The position numbers and the translations under genes were made by a program. Below, in pieces: positions 18,248 to 27,114 of a stretch of 64,000 bases of DNA. Numbering within the stretch: the stretch's first letter is position 1; every line of letters begins with the position of its first letter. Source of the stretch: Butyricimonas sp. Marseille-P3923 (GTDB lineage: Bacteria; Bacteroidota; Bacteroidia; Bacteroidales; Marinifilaceae). A model generated the notes under the pieces. It was not told the DNA's origin. It saw only the letters and a program-made list of their open reading frames with translations, and made no database searches. The stretch spans positions 124,001-188,000 of the forward strand of contig NZ_FXXL01000007.1 in NCBI RefSeq assembly GCF_900184685.1, given 5' to 3'.

Positions 18248-19531
18248 ATGAAAGTATTGATGTTTGGGTGGGAGTTTCCACCACATATTGCAGGGGGCTT
18301 GGGAACGGCCAGTTACGGCTTGACGAAGGGATTGGCTAAACATGGAGTCAAAATCATGTTCGTTATGCCTAAGGCCGGGGGTGATGAAGACCAAAGTGTT
18401 GCAAAGATCATTAATGCGAGTGATGTAGAAATGATGAGCGAGTATTCTACATTGGACGAATACTGGCAGAACGTGAACTTTATGGAGATCGGTTCCAATC
18501 TGGTGCCTTATCTCGATCCGGAAACTTTCGAGAGAACGGTGACAGAAGCGGTGAAGACCGGGGAGCACGGGGAACATATCACTTTCCGTAACAAGTTTCA
18601 GTTCTCCGGTAAATACGGGGCGAATCTGATGGAGGAGGTTGCACGCTACGCCATGGTGGCTGGGACGATAGCGGCGCAGCAGGATTTTGATATTATACAC
18701 GCGCACGACTGGCTGACGTATGCTGCCGGGATAGTGGCAAAGAAGGTTTCGGGCAAACCGCTGGTGATTCACGTGCACGCCACGGAGTATGATCGGAGCG
18801 GGGAGCATGTGAACCAACAGGTGTATGATATCGAACGGCGGGGAATGGAGGTCGCCGACCGGGTGATTACCGTGAGTAACTTGACGCGTAATATCGTGAT
18901 CAATCGTTACGGTATTGATCCCGACAAGGTGGTGACCGTTCATAACGCCGTGGATTTTCAAACACGCGAGGACATGGAAGTTGAACGGGGCGTGAAAGAG
19001 AAGGTGGTTACGTTTTTGGGACGGATCACTTTCCAGAAAGGTCCCGAGTATTTTATAGAAGCAGCGTACAAAGTCTTGAAACGTTATCCTAACGTGCGTT
19101 TCGTTATGGCGGGAAGCGGTGACCTGTTCAACCGGTCTATCCGTCGGGTGGCACAGTTGAAGATAGCGACAAAGTTCCATTTCACCGGATTCTTGCGGGG
19201 GGACGACGTGCAGAAGATGTTCTCGTACAGCGACGTGTACGTGATGCCTTCTGTTTCCGAACCTTTCGGTATCTCTCCGCTGGAGGCAATGAGGGCGGGT
19301 GTACCCACTATCATTTCCAAACAATCCGGGGTGGCAGAGGTTTTGAAGCATTCTATTAAAGTTGATTATTGGGATGTGGACGCATTGGCGGACGCCATGT
19401 ATGCTTTACTGTCTTACCCTGCACTGGGTAAAATGGCGGGTGAACAAGGATTGGAGGAAGTCAATCAGTTGAAATGGGAAAATGCCGCTTTAAAAGTAAA
19501 AGAGGTGTACGAAAACGTGTTAGGAATTTAA
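18248..19531 (+). CDS. GT4-family glycosyltransferase of the glycogen operon
   Basis: This 427-residue GT-B enzyme has an N-terminal acceptor domain starting FGWEFPPHIAGGLGTASYGL, the segment IIHAHDWLTYAAG, and a C-terminal donor domain with the Ex7E pair Glu338/Glu346 (SEPFGISPLEAM). The Gly-rich start and HAHDW resemble starch/glycogen synthases, so an alpha-glucan-related activity is likely. It lies between the debranching enzyme and a GH57 enzyme. The donor (UDP- or ADP-glucose, or maltose-1-phosphate) is not resolved. Confidence 0.9.
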   Translation: MKVLMFGWEFPPHIAGGLGTASYGLTKGLAKHGVKIMFVMPKAGGDEDQSVAKIINASDVEMMSEYSTLDEYWQNVNFMEIGSNLVPYLDPETFERTVTEAVKTGEHGEHITFRNKFQFSGKYGANLMEEVARYAMVAGTIAAQQDFDIIHAHDWLTYAAGIVAKKVSGKPLVIHVHATEYDRSGEHVNQQVYDIERRGMEVADRVITVSNLTRNIVINRYGIDPDKVVTVHNAVDFQTREDMEVERGVKEKVVTFLGRITFQKGPEYFIEAAYKVLKRYPNVRFVMAGSGDLFNRSIRRVAQLKIATKFHFTGFLRGDDVQKMFSYSDVYVMPSVSEPFGISPLEAMRAGVPTIISKQSGVAEVLKHSIKVDYWDVDALADAMYALLSYPALGKMAGEQGLEEVNQLKWENAALKVKEVYENVLGI

Positions 19532-19580
19532 ATTAAGTAATAAAAATAGACGGTTGAAAAGGAAGAAAAGGGAGAAGTCA

Positions 19581-19612
19581 TTTTCAATTTTCAATTTTCA
19601 ATTCTCAATTAA
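19581..19612. repeat. R5 repeat
   Basis: TTTTCAATTTTCAATTTTCAATTCTC-type direct words lie immediately before the GH57 start. Confidence 0.7.
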
Positions 19613-19618
19613 AAATGT

Positions 19619-20974
19619 ATGGTTATGAGAAAGACATTGTGTTTCTATTTTCAGATACATCAACCGGTGAGACTGAGAAGGTATCGCTTTTTTGATATAG
19701 GCAAACGTCATGATTATTTTGACGAGTACGTGAATCGCTCGACAATCCGGCGGGTGGCGGAGAAATGCTATTTGCCGATGAACAGGTTAATCATGGATAT
19801 AATTAAGCATTACGGGGAGAATTTCAAGGTGAGTTTTTCCATTTCCGGGTCGGCATTGGAACAGTTTGCCCTGCATACCCCGGAGGTGATCGAGAGTTTC
19901 CAAGAGTTGGCGAAGACCGGGTGCGTGGAGTTTCTGGCGGAAACTTATCCCCATTCGCTGGCATCCCTCTCGTCTACCGATGAATTCGAGTTGCAGGTGA
20001 AGCGGCACGTGGAGAGAATGGAGGAGTTGTTCGGTCAGAAACCGGTGACGCTGCGCAATTCTTCGTTGATATATTCCGATCTGATCGGGGAGCGGGTGGC
20101 CGCGATGGGATTTGAAGCGATGCTGACGGACGGGGCGAAGCATGTGTTGGGATGGAAGAGTCCGAATTTCCTGTACACGAACGCGGCGAACCCGAAACTG
20201 AAGTTGTTGTTGAAGAATTCCCGGTTGAGCGATGATCTTTCCATGCGTTTTGGCGAGCGGGGTTGGAACGAGTGGCCGATCACGGCGGATAAATACGCCC
20301 GTTGGTTGAACGAGAGTGCGGCGGAGAGCGAGATAGTGAATCTGTTTATGAATTACGAAACGTTCGGCGAGAACCAATCCGCAGAAACGGGTATTTTCGA
20401 GTTTATGCGATCGTTGCCGGAATATATATTCTCCATGACGGATTTCGAGTTTTTGACGCCGAAAGAGGTGGTGAAGAAGCATCAACCCGTGGCACCCTTG
20501 CACGTGCCATACCCGATTTCATGGTCGGATGAAGAAAAAGATATTACAGGATGGTTAGGGAACGAACTGCAAACGGAGGCATTCGAGGAGTTGTTCAAGA
20601 TACAACCTCGGGTGAGGGCGTTGAACGATCAGGCTCTGGATAAGGATTACTGGCGTTTGCAATCGAGCGACCATTTCTATTATATGAGGACAAAACTATT
20701 CTCGGATAATGATTTCCACCGTTACGTTTCTCCTTACGAAACTCCTTACGAGGCATTTATTAATTACATGAATGTGTTAAGTGATGTTATCTTGAGGGTG
20801 GAGGATATGGAAAAAAAGCGTATACTTGTAGATGAAAAGGACACCGATAAAGAGGAAAGCCCCGTGAAATCAAAGAAAACGACGAGGACGCCTCAAAAAA
20901 AGAGTGCGGAAAGTTCTGCGAAGACATCAAAAAAGGTGGACGACAAGGAGAAAAAAGTTAAGTCAAAACATTAA
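19619..20974 (+). CDS. GH57 family alpha-amylase-like glycoside hydrolase
   Basis: This 451-residue protein starts with the GH57 barrel motif CFYFQIHQPVRLRRYRFFD. Other family regions are FSISGSALEQF, VEFLAETYPHSLASL (candidate nucleophile Glu) and NYETFGENQ. By family knowledge it acts on alpha-1,4 glucans in the cytoplasm. It has no signal peptide. The last 50 or so residues form a Lys/Ser/Thr-rich low-complexity tail (KSKKTTRTPQKKSAESS). ATG 19625 is an alternative start. The next gene begins 5 bp downstream, indicating tight coupling. Confidence 0.9.
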   Translation: MVMRKTLCFYFQIHQPVRLRRYRFFDIGKRHDYFDEYVNRSTIRRVAEKCYLPMNRLIMDIIKHYGENFKVSFSISGSALEQFALHTPEVIESFQELAKTGCVEFLAETYPHSLASLSSTDEFELQVKRHVERMEELFGQKPVTLRNSSLIYSDLIGERVAAMGFEAMLTDGAKHVLGWKSPNFLYTNAANPKLKLLLKNSRLSDDLSMRFGERGWNEWPITADKYARWLNESAAESEIVNLFMNYETFGENQSAETGIFEFMRSLPEYIFSMTDFEFLTPKEVVKKHQPVAPLHVPYPISWSDEEKDITGWLGNELQTEAFEELFKIQPRVRALNDQALDKDYWRLQSSDHFYYMRTKLFSDNDFHRYVSPYETPYEAFINYMNVLSDVILRVEDMEKKRILVDEKDTDKEESPVKSKKTTRTPQKKSAESSAKTSKKVDDKEKKVKSKH

Positions 20975-20979
20975 AAAGT

Positions 20980-23900
20980 ATGAACAATTTGGAATTGAAA
21001 AATCCCGCCTATTTGTTCGAGGTAAGCTGGGAAGTGTGTAATAAGGTTGGAGGTATACACACGGTGATCTCAACGAAGGTGTTGAGTATGGCCGGGGAAT
21101 TCAAGAACAACCATATATTGATCGGACCCGACGTGTGGCGGTATGATGTACCGAACCCCGAGTTCACGGAAGATCCCCACTTGTTTAAATCGTGGCGTTT
21201 GAAAGCCGCGCAGGAGGGGGTGCGTATAAAAGTGGGACGTTGGAATATCGCGGGTAACCCGGCGGTAATACTCGTGGATTTCACCTCGTTTATCCCGCAG
21301 AAAGATCAGATACTGACCTCTTTCTGGGATAAGTTTCAAGTGGATTCGCTCACGGGACAGTGGGACTACATCGAACCCGTGTTGTTCGGGTTCACGGCGG
21401 GAAAAGTGATAGAGAGTTTCGTGCGTTACCATGTGTCCGCGCGTCAGCAGGTGATAGCGCAATTCCACGAGTGGATGACCGGAAGCGGGTTGCTTTACTT
21501 GCGGGACGTGATGCCACAGATTGGGTGCGTGTTCACTACTCATGCCACGGTACTCGGACGTAGTATCGCCGGGAACGGGTTGCCGTTATACGATCCGATG
21601 AAGGATTATGACCCCGCGGAAACGGCAAGGCGTTTTGGTGTGACTGCCAAACAGTCGTTGGAAAGCAAGTCGGCGGAATGGGCGGATGCCTTCACGACGG
21701 TGAGTGATATCACGGCGTTGGAGTGTGCGCATTTCTTGGGCAAGAACGTGGATACGGTTACCCCGAACGGGTTCGAGAATAGTTTTACGCCGGACGAGGC
21801 GAATTACCCGAGGAAACGTCAGGAAGGGCGTGATAGGTTGTTGAAAGTTGCTCAGGCACAGTTAGGCAGAGCTGTGGCGGAAGACGCGTTGATAGTGGGT
21901 ATCAGCGGGCGTTACGAGTTCAAGAACAAAGGACTGGACGTGTTTGTCGAGGCGTTGGGACGTTTGAACCGGAACGCGGAAAACAAACGGGATATCCTTG
22001 CTTTCATTCTTGTTCCGGCAGGCTTCAAGGGCGTGAACCGGGAATTGGTAAATAATCTGGAACGTCCGTATCAAGCGGTGGAAACCGTGTTGCCCTATAT
22101 GACACACGAATTGTCCGACCCGCAGAACGATCCCGTGTTGCGGAAACTGGGCGAGGAACAGTTGTTGAACCGGGCGGAGGACAAAGTGAAAGTATTTTTC
22201 TGTCCGAGTTACCTGAACGGGAATGACGGGGTATTCAATATGCCTTATTATGACCTGCTCGTGGGTATGGATTTGACAGTGTTTCCCTCGTACTATGAAC
22301 CGTGGGGATACACGCCGCTGGAAAGTCTGGCGTTCAAGGTGCCGACTATCACGACGACTTTGGCGGGATTCGGGTTGTGGGTGGAATCCCATTACAAGAA
22401 AGCGCATCCCGGTATCGAGGTGATTCGTCGGGATGACCGGAATAACGAGGAAGTGGTACGGAAGATAGCCGACAAGATAAAGGAGGTTGCCGCCATGAAC
22501 AAGCGGGATTTCCAAGCTATATGCAAGAATGCGAAAGAAGTGTCCAAGATTGCCTTGTGGGAGAATCTGGTGTCCTATTACAACGATGCCTACCGCGTGG
22601 CTGTCGGCAAGGTGAACGAGCGTATCGCCGAACTTCCGGTCGTGGAGGAGGAGCAATGGTCGTTTATCGAGAAGAAGAGCGCTTCTGCCACGCCGAACTG
22701 GATTTCGGTTATCATTCATCGTTCCATCCCGGAACGGTTGAGGGCGTTGGAGGAGTTGACGAATAATCTCTGGTGGTGTTGGAACGAGGAGGCTATTGAT
22801 TTGTTCAAGAGCATCGACTCGTTGCAATGGATGCTGACCCGCCATAATCCCATCGCCTTGTTGGACAAGATTTCTTTGAATCGCTACAAGGAGTTGGAGA
22901 ATGACGAGGAGTTCGTGGCACGTTTAGAGGCCGTGTACAATAAGTTCTCGAAGTACATGGAGGAAAAAAAGCAGATGAGTGAGCCTTCCATCGCTTACTT
23001 CAGCATGGAGTACGGGTTACATTCGTCATTGAAGATATATTCCGGTGGTTTGGGTGTCCTTGCCGGGGACTACATGAAAGAGGCAAGTGACAAGAAAACC
23101 AAGATAACGGGAGTAGGTTTGTTGTATCGTTACGGTTACTTTACCCAGAAATTCTCGGCTGCCGGTAATCAGGAAGCGGAGTATGAGGCGCAGGATTTCA
23201 CGAAGATTCCGGTAGTCCCGGCGCGTGACGCTAATGGTAATTGGTTGACTATCAGTTTAACCTTCCCCGGACGGGATGTGTATGCCCGTATCTGGAAAGT
23301 GAACGTGGGACGGGTGGAACTCTATTTGTTGGATACTGATTACGAGGATAATCAAGAAGCAGACCGTAGTATCACGCACTTCCTGTATGGCGGGGATTGG
23401 GAAAACCGTTTGAAGCAGGAGATATTGTTGGGTATCGGTGGAATCCGTGCTTTGCGCAAGCTGGGCATCGAGGCGGATGTTTATCATTGTAACGAGGGAC
23501 ATGCCGCGTTTACCGGTCTGGAACGCTTGCGGGAATACGTGGCGGACGGTCAGCTTTCATTCGCGGAAGCGATGGAAGTGGTTCGTGCTTCTTCGTTGTT
23601 CACGACTCATACCCCGGTTCCTGCCGGACATGATTCGTTCTCGGAAGGTATGTTGAAGACTTATTTCTGGTTCGTGCCTGATCGGTTGAAGATCACGTGG
23701 GAACAGATGTTGGCTTTGGGACGGGTAAACGCGAACGACCCGAACGAGAAGTTCTCCATGAGCTTCCTCGCGGCGAACCTGTCGCAGGAGGTGAACGGTG
23801 TCAGCTGGCTGCACGGCAAGGTGAGCCGGGATATATTCAAGGACTTGTGGCCGGGTTACATGCCGGAAGAGTTACATATCAGTTACGTGACTAACGGGGT

Positions 23901-25224
23901 GCACTACCCGACGTGGGCGGCTCCCGAGTGGAAAAAGATACAGGGAGGCGTGTTTGGTGAGAAGTTCAAGACGCATCATTACGATAAGGCTTGTTTCGAG
24001 GGTATTTATCAAGTGCCCGATTCAATCATCAGCGAAACGCGCAACATCTTGCGTTCCCGGTTGATCCGTCATATCAAGCATCGTTTGGCGGACGAGCAGG
24101 TCACGGCATATTTTACCCCGAAACAGATCGTGGATATTCAGGACACGTTGCGGGATGATATACTGACGATTGGTTTTGCCCGTCGTTTCGCGACGTACAA
24201 GCGGGCACACCTGTTGTTCCGCAACCTCGATCGTTTGAACGAGATCGTGAATAACCCGAATCGTCCCGTGCAGTTTATTTTCGCGGGGAAAGCACATCCG
24301 GCGGATCAAGCGGGACAGGATTTGATTAAACGTATCGTGGAAGTGTCGAAATACCCGCAGTTCTTGGGTAAGATATTGTTCCTGCCGAATTACGATATGG
24401 ACTTGGCACGTCTGATGGTGCAAGGGGTGGATGTTTGGATGAACACGCCCACGCGGCCGCAGGAGGCTTCCGGTACGAGTGGCGAGAAAGCCGCCATGAA
24501 CGGGGTGATGCATTTCAGCGTCCTCGACGGATGGTGGGTGGAAGGTTACCAGAAAGATGCCGGTTGGGCTTTGCCGATGGAACGGGCATACGAGAATCAG
24601 GAATTTCAGAATGAACTGGATTCCGAGATGATATACAATATTATCGAGTCGGAGATCGCCCCCGCTTTCTACGATAAGGCGGCTGACGGGATCTCCGCTT
24701 CGTGGGCAGGGTTTATCAAGAACACGATCGCCAAGGTGGCAGCAAACTTCACGTCTAACCGGATGTTGTCGGATTACGAGGATAAATTCTATCTTCCGAT
24801 GTCCCGCCGTTATCACCGTTTGAGCGAGAATAACTATGCTTTGGCGAATCAGATCGCGGAGTGGAAGAAAAAGGTAAGCCGCGAATGGGATTCCGTGCAG
24901 GTAGACGGTTTGATATTACCGGATAAATCCAAGCAGATTATTTCTCTCGGGAAATCCTATCAGGCAAAAGTTACTCTCGATCTCGGGGAATTATCTCTTG
25001 ACGACGTGGGTATCGAGTTGGTTGCCATGATGAAGAAAGACGAGCGGCTCGAGGTTTGCTTCACGCAGGAGTTCGTTCCCGTTTCTTTCGAGAATGGTAA
25101 GGGACTTTACTCGATCGAGGTAACTCCCGATGATCCCGGGCAGTTCATGCTGGGCTTGCGGATATTCCCGAAGAATATCTTGTTACCGCACAGGCAGGAT
25201 TTTGCTTTGGTGAAGTGGGTTTAG
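20980..25224 (+). CDS. Glycogen synthase (GT3-type) fused to alpha-glucan phosphorylase (GT35)
   Basis: This 1414-residue protein joins two opposed activities. Residues 1 to about 560 are a eukaryote-like GT3 synthase: start LFEVSWEVCNKVGGIHTVI and Ex7E pair Glu440/Glu448 in YYEPWGYTPLES. From about 575 comes a DUF3417-like segment (LEELTNNLWWCWNEEAIDLF). From about 667 a TM0077-type phosphorylase follows (IAYFSMEYGLHSSLKIYSGG), with the PLP-site motif EASGTSGEKAAMNG and Lys1170. The first half extends glycogen; the second releases glucose-1-phosphate. Similar fusions are known in Bacteroidales. It is the last gene of the operon. Confidence 0.93.
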   Translation: MNNLELKNPAYLFEVSWEVCNKVGGIHTVISTKVLSMAGEFKNNHILIGPDVWRYDVPNPEFTEDPHLFKSWRLKAAQEGVRIKVGRWNIAGNPAVILVDFTSFIPQKDQILTSFWDKFQVDSLTGQWDYIEPVLFGFTAGKVIESFVRYHVSARQQVIAQFHEWMTGSGLLYLRDVMPQIGCVFTTHATVLGRSIAGNGLPLYDPMKDYDPAETARRFGVTAKQSLESKSAEWADAFTTVSDITALECAHFLGKNVDTVTPNGFENSFTPDEANYPRKRQEGRDRLLKVAQAQLGRAVAEDALIVGISGRYEFKNKGLDVFVEALGRLNRNAENKRDILAFILVPAGFKGVNRELVNNLERPYQAVETVLPYMTHELSDPQNDPVLRKLGEEQLLNRAEDKVKVFFCPSYLNGNDGVFNMPYYDLLVGMDLTVFPSYYEPWGYTPLESLAFKVPTITTTLAGFGLWVESHYKKAHPGIEVIRRDDRNNEEVVRKIADKIKEVAAMNKRDFQAICKNAKEVSKIALWENLVSYYNDAYRVAVGKVNERIAELPVVEEEQWSFIEKKSASATPNWISVIIHRSIPERLRALEELTNNLWWCWNEEAIDLFKSIDSLQWMLTRHNPIALLDKISLNRYKELENDEEFVARLEAVYNKFSKYMEEKKQMSEPSIAYFSMEYGLHSSLKIYSGGLGVLAGDYMKEASDKKTKITGVGLLYRYGYFTQKFSAAGNQEAEYEAQDFTKIPVVPARDANGNWLTISLTFPGRDVYARIWKVNVGRVELYLLDTDYEDNQEADRSITHFLYGGDWENRLKQEILLGIGGIRALRKLGIEADVYHCNEGHAAFTGLERLREYVADGQLSFAEAMEVVRASSLFTTHTPVPAGHDSFSEGMLKTYFWFVPDRLKITWEQMLALGRVNANDPNEKFSMSFLAANLSQEVNGVSWLHGKVSRDIFKDLWPGYMPEELHISYVTNGVHYPTWAAPEWKKIQGGVFGEKFKTHHYDKACFEGIYQVPDSIISETRNILRSRLIRHIKHRLADEQVTAYFTPKQIVDIQDTLRDDILTIGFARRFATYKRAHLLFRNLDRLNEIVNNPNRPVQFIFAGKAHPADQAGQDLIKRIVEVSKYPQFLGKILFLPNYDMDLARLMVQGVDVWMNTPTRPQEASGTSGEKAAMNGVMHFSVLDGWWVEGYQKDAGWALPMERAYENQEFQNELDSEMIYNIIESEIAPAFYDKAADGISASWAGFIKNTIAKVAANFTSNRMLSDYEDKFYLPMSRRYHRLSENNYALANQIAEWKKKVSREWDSVQVDGLILPDKSKQIISLGKSYQAKVTLDLGELSLDDVGIELVAMMKKDERLEVCFTQEFVPVSFENGKGLYSIEVTPDDPGQFMLGLRIFPKNILLPHRQDFALVKWV

Positions 25225-25271
25225 AGGAAGGTACCTGGGGATTCCACCCCTTTACTACTTCATTACTACTC

Positions 25272-25320
25272 CATCATTACCCTCGGCGTGGAGTGGTGAT
25301 GGGGTTATGATGTTTTTTTT
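25272..25320 (+). terminator. Terminator of the glycogen operon
   Basis: CATCATTACCC pairs with GGGTTATGATG (one mismatch) across an 18-nt loop and is followed by eight T residues. Confidence 0.8.
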
Positions 25321-25342
25321 AATTGGATTTGATGAATCGAAA

Positions 25343-25370
25343 ACGAGGGAGTGTCGCGACACTCCCTCGT
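25343..25370 (-). terminator. Perfect 28-bp palindrome, likely terminator of the lipoprotein gene
   Basis: The 14-bp half-site ACGAGGGAGTGTCG is followed directly by its complement, with no spacer. On the minus strand it is followed by TTTT, 32 bp past the stop of the small lipoprotein gene. Confidence 0.6.
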
Positions 25371-25401
25371 TCATGCGTTGTGAAGAAAAGTTTTAAACGA
25401 T

Positions 25402-25890
25402 TTATCGTTTACGATTATATAGCATTATGTCGTAATCTTCTTCTCCTGGATTTCTATGCTTTAATTCATTGATTTTGCTTCCATACGCGTTAACTTTCAC
25501 TTGATAACGTTTTATCAGACCGAATAAGATACTTTTCATTTTCGTGTCATATCGGGGGCTTAATACAACATCATAGTCTTTCCCGTCCAAAGCTTTGTAC
25601 AAGGCTGCCGAGCGAACTTTTAAAGTTCTACCTTTGAACACGGAGGCACTTCCTTCTTGTGATGTTTCTGTGTACTTTTTGTCACCCCATACTCTGAACC
25701 AAAGGACATACCAAGCTTGTGCTTCTCCTGTGATTTTTTGTGCGTTGTTCAAGTCCAAAGATGCGCTGATGGGGTTGATTAAAACGTCCGTGTTTGCGTT
25801 TCTCGCCACGTTGGTGGTTCTGCTAAGTGTTGAACAGCTACTCGTGAAGAGCGCAAAACCGATAATTGAAAGTAAAATTAATTTTTTCAT
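25402..25890 (-). CDS. Small lipoprotein of unknown function
   Basis: The protein has 162 residues from ATG 25890; an upstream in-frame start at 25914 would add eight residues before the signal peptide. A lipoprotein signal (KKLILLSIIGFALFTSSC) has its lipobox Cys at residue 19, so the mature protein is membrane-anchored. Mature residues are about half charged or polar, with no family motif that I recognise. It is a single gene with its own promoter and terminator. Confidence 0.85.
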   Translation of the reverse strand: MKKLILLSIIGFALFTSSCSTLSRTTNVARNANTDVLINPISASLDLNNAQKITGEAQAWYVLWFRVWGDKKYTETSQEGSASVFKGRTLKVRSAALYKALDGKDYDVVLSPRYDTKMKSILFGLIKRYQVKVNAYGSKINELKHRNPGEEDYDIMLYNRKR

Positions 25891-25925
25891 ACTGTTATGA
25901 TATTTGTTTGACAATTAAGTTTCCG

Positions 25926-25957
25926 CAAAGATATTTGCAAGGTGGTATATCAATCAA
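25926..25957 (-). promoter_or_regulatory. Promoter of the small lipoprotein gene
   Basis: Minus strand: TTG, 21 bp, TATCTTTG. The -7 box lies 36 bp upstream of ATG 25890. Confidence 0.6.
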
Positions 25958-26118
25958 GTTCATAATGGTTCATGATAGTAAAAAATTTGGTGTGGATTTT
26001 TTTGTCTTTAAAAACGGGAATCGTTTGAATTATAGTTGATTATATGATGGTGTTGAGTTTTTTTATATATAACTAGTATTGTTGTGTATAAAATTATTTA
26101 ATTTTTACTTATTATTTG

Positions 26119-26149
26119 TTGGAATATTAAAAAATAGCGTGTATATTTG
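26119..26149 (+). promoter_or_regulatory. Upstream promoter candidate for the DUF6266-like gene pair
   Basis: TTG, 20 bp, TATATTTG. If used it gives a leader of about 255 nt containing an AACTTG/CAAGTT hairpin. The spacer 25915-26412 is otherwise AT-rich with no supported gene. Confidence 0.55.
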
Positions 26150-26250
26150 CACCAGAAAAACTTGATGCGGTGAGCACAAGTTGTCAGTTAATTGTATCGG
26201 GAAAGTGGATTGGCTAGAAGATAAATTTTTTGGGGTGTTAATTTACTAAG

Positions 26251-26282
26251 TTGTTTAAATTTACGGTTTGTTTTTAATTTTG
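26251..26282 (+). promoter_or_regulatory. Second promoter candidate for the DUF6266-like gene pair
   Basis: TTG, 21 bp, TAATTTTG. This gives a leader of about 125 nt before ATG 26413. Confidence 0.5.
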
Positions 26283-26412
26283 TATAGTCGTTTGAGACGT
26301 TTAATTTTAGGGTGTAATAAATTTTGAATTTGCAAGAGTCGTGAAATTTCCCAGTGAAAGTGGGTGTTGGAAGAGGGGCTAAAGATAATAATTTATTTAA
26401 ATATTTTTTGTT

Positions 26413-27051
26413 ATGGGAAAGATTTACCCAGACCTCGCTGGAGGTTACAAAGGTTCCATAGGTGGAACGACTTATTATTTTTGGAAGGGTGATAATATTG
26501 CCCGTAAAAAAGGAATTCCCGGTAAAAAATCAAAATCGGAAAAGGTTGTCGAGCAGCGTATGAAGTTTACGGAATTGAGTCTTTTGGCACTTGCCATGTG
26601 CCATGTTAGTGAAGTGGGGTTCCCGCAACGTGATAGAAAATGGACGCCATCGAACGCGTTTTTCTCGTGTAACAAGGATGTTTGTTCGGTTGAAGACGGG
26701 GTGGTCGTGGTGGATTACGAGCGTTTGAAGTGCTCGAAAGGGAGGTTGATGCTTCCCGAGGTGACTGCCACGTTGGATGTGGAGACCGGTAAGGTCATGT
26801 TCTCGCAAACGGAGATGGAGGTGGACTCGGATTGTTACCTGGATGACCGGGTGTATGGCGTGTTGCTGGAGAAGGAGCAGAAGTTGTGTCGTTTGGTTGC
26901 ACTTCGCGATAGAGGGGAGAGCGGCTCCACGTCGGCGAGTATCCCGCGAACGTGGAAGGTGGAGAGTGTTGAAGCCTACGCTTTCGCGGTGAGAGCGGAT
27001 GGCAAGATGGCATCCAATACCTTGCACGTGAATTTAGGGAGCGGGGATTGA
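26413..27051 (+). CDS. DUF6266-like protein (paralog A)
   Basis: This 212-residue protein has the typical DUF6266 start: a Gly-rich basic segment GGYKGSIGGTTYYFWKGDNI then ARKKGIPGKKSKSEK. The C-terminal half contains LRDRGESGSTSASIP and AYAFAVRADGKMAS, nearly shared with the gene at 32883. No signal peptide, membrane helix or enzymatic motif is visible, and function is unknown. A terminator follows before the next paralog. The family name is from memory of the N-terminal signature; the paralogy is seen directly. Confidence 0.85.
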   Translation: MGKIYPDLAGGYKGSIGGTTYYFWKGDNIARKKGIPGKKSKSEKVVEQRMKFTELSLLALAMCHVSEVGFPQRDRKWTPSNAFFSCNKDVCSVEDGVVVVDYERLKCSKGRLMLPEVTATLDVETGKVMFSQTEMEVDSDCYLDDRVYGVLLEKEQKLCRLVALRDRGESGSTSASIPRTWKVESVEAYAFAVRADGKMASNTLHVNLGSGD

Positions 27052-27065
27052 ATTTAAATGAAATA

Positions 27066-27107
27066 GGGGGAGGCAACCCACCGCAGGTTTCCTCCCGCTT
27101 TATTTTT
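27066..27107 (+). terminator. Terminator after the first DUF6266-like gene
   Basis: Stem GGGAGG..AACC/GGTT..CCTCCC with one internal mismatch, followed by a T-rich stretch. The downstream paralog begins 8 bp later, so termination may be partial. Confidence 0.6.
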
Positions 27108-27114
27108 GAGGTTT

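Noticed and set aside
18239-19351. A 370-codon antisense open frame in the GT4 gene
   Set aside because: Shadow of a well-supported glycosyltransferase, with no start signal or family.
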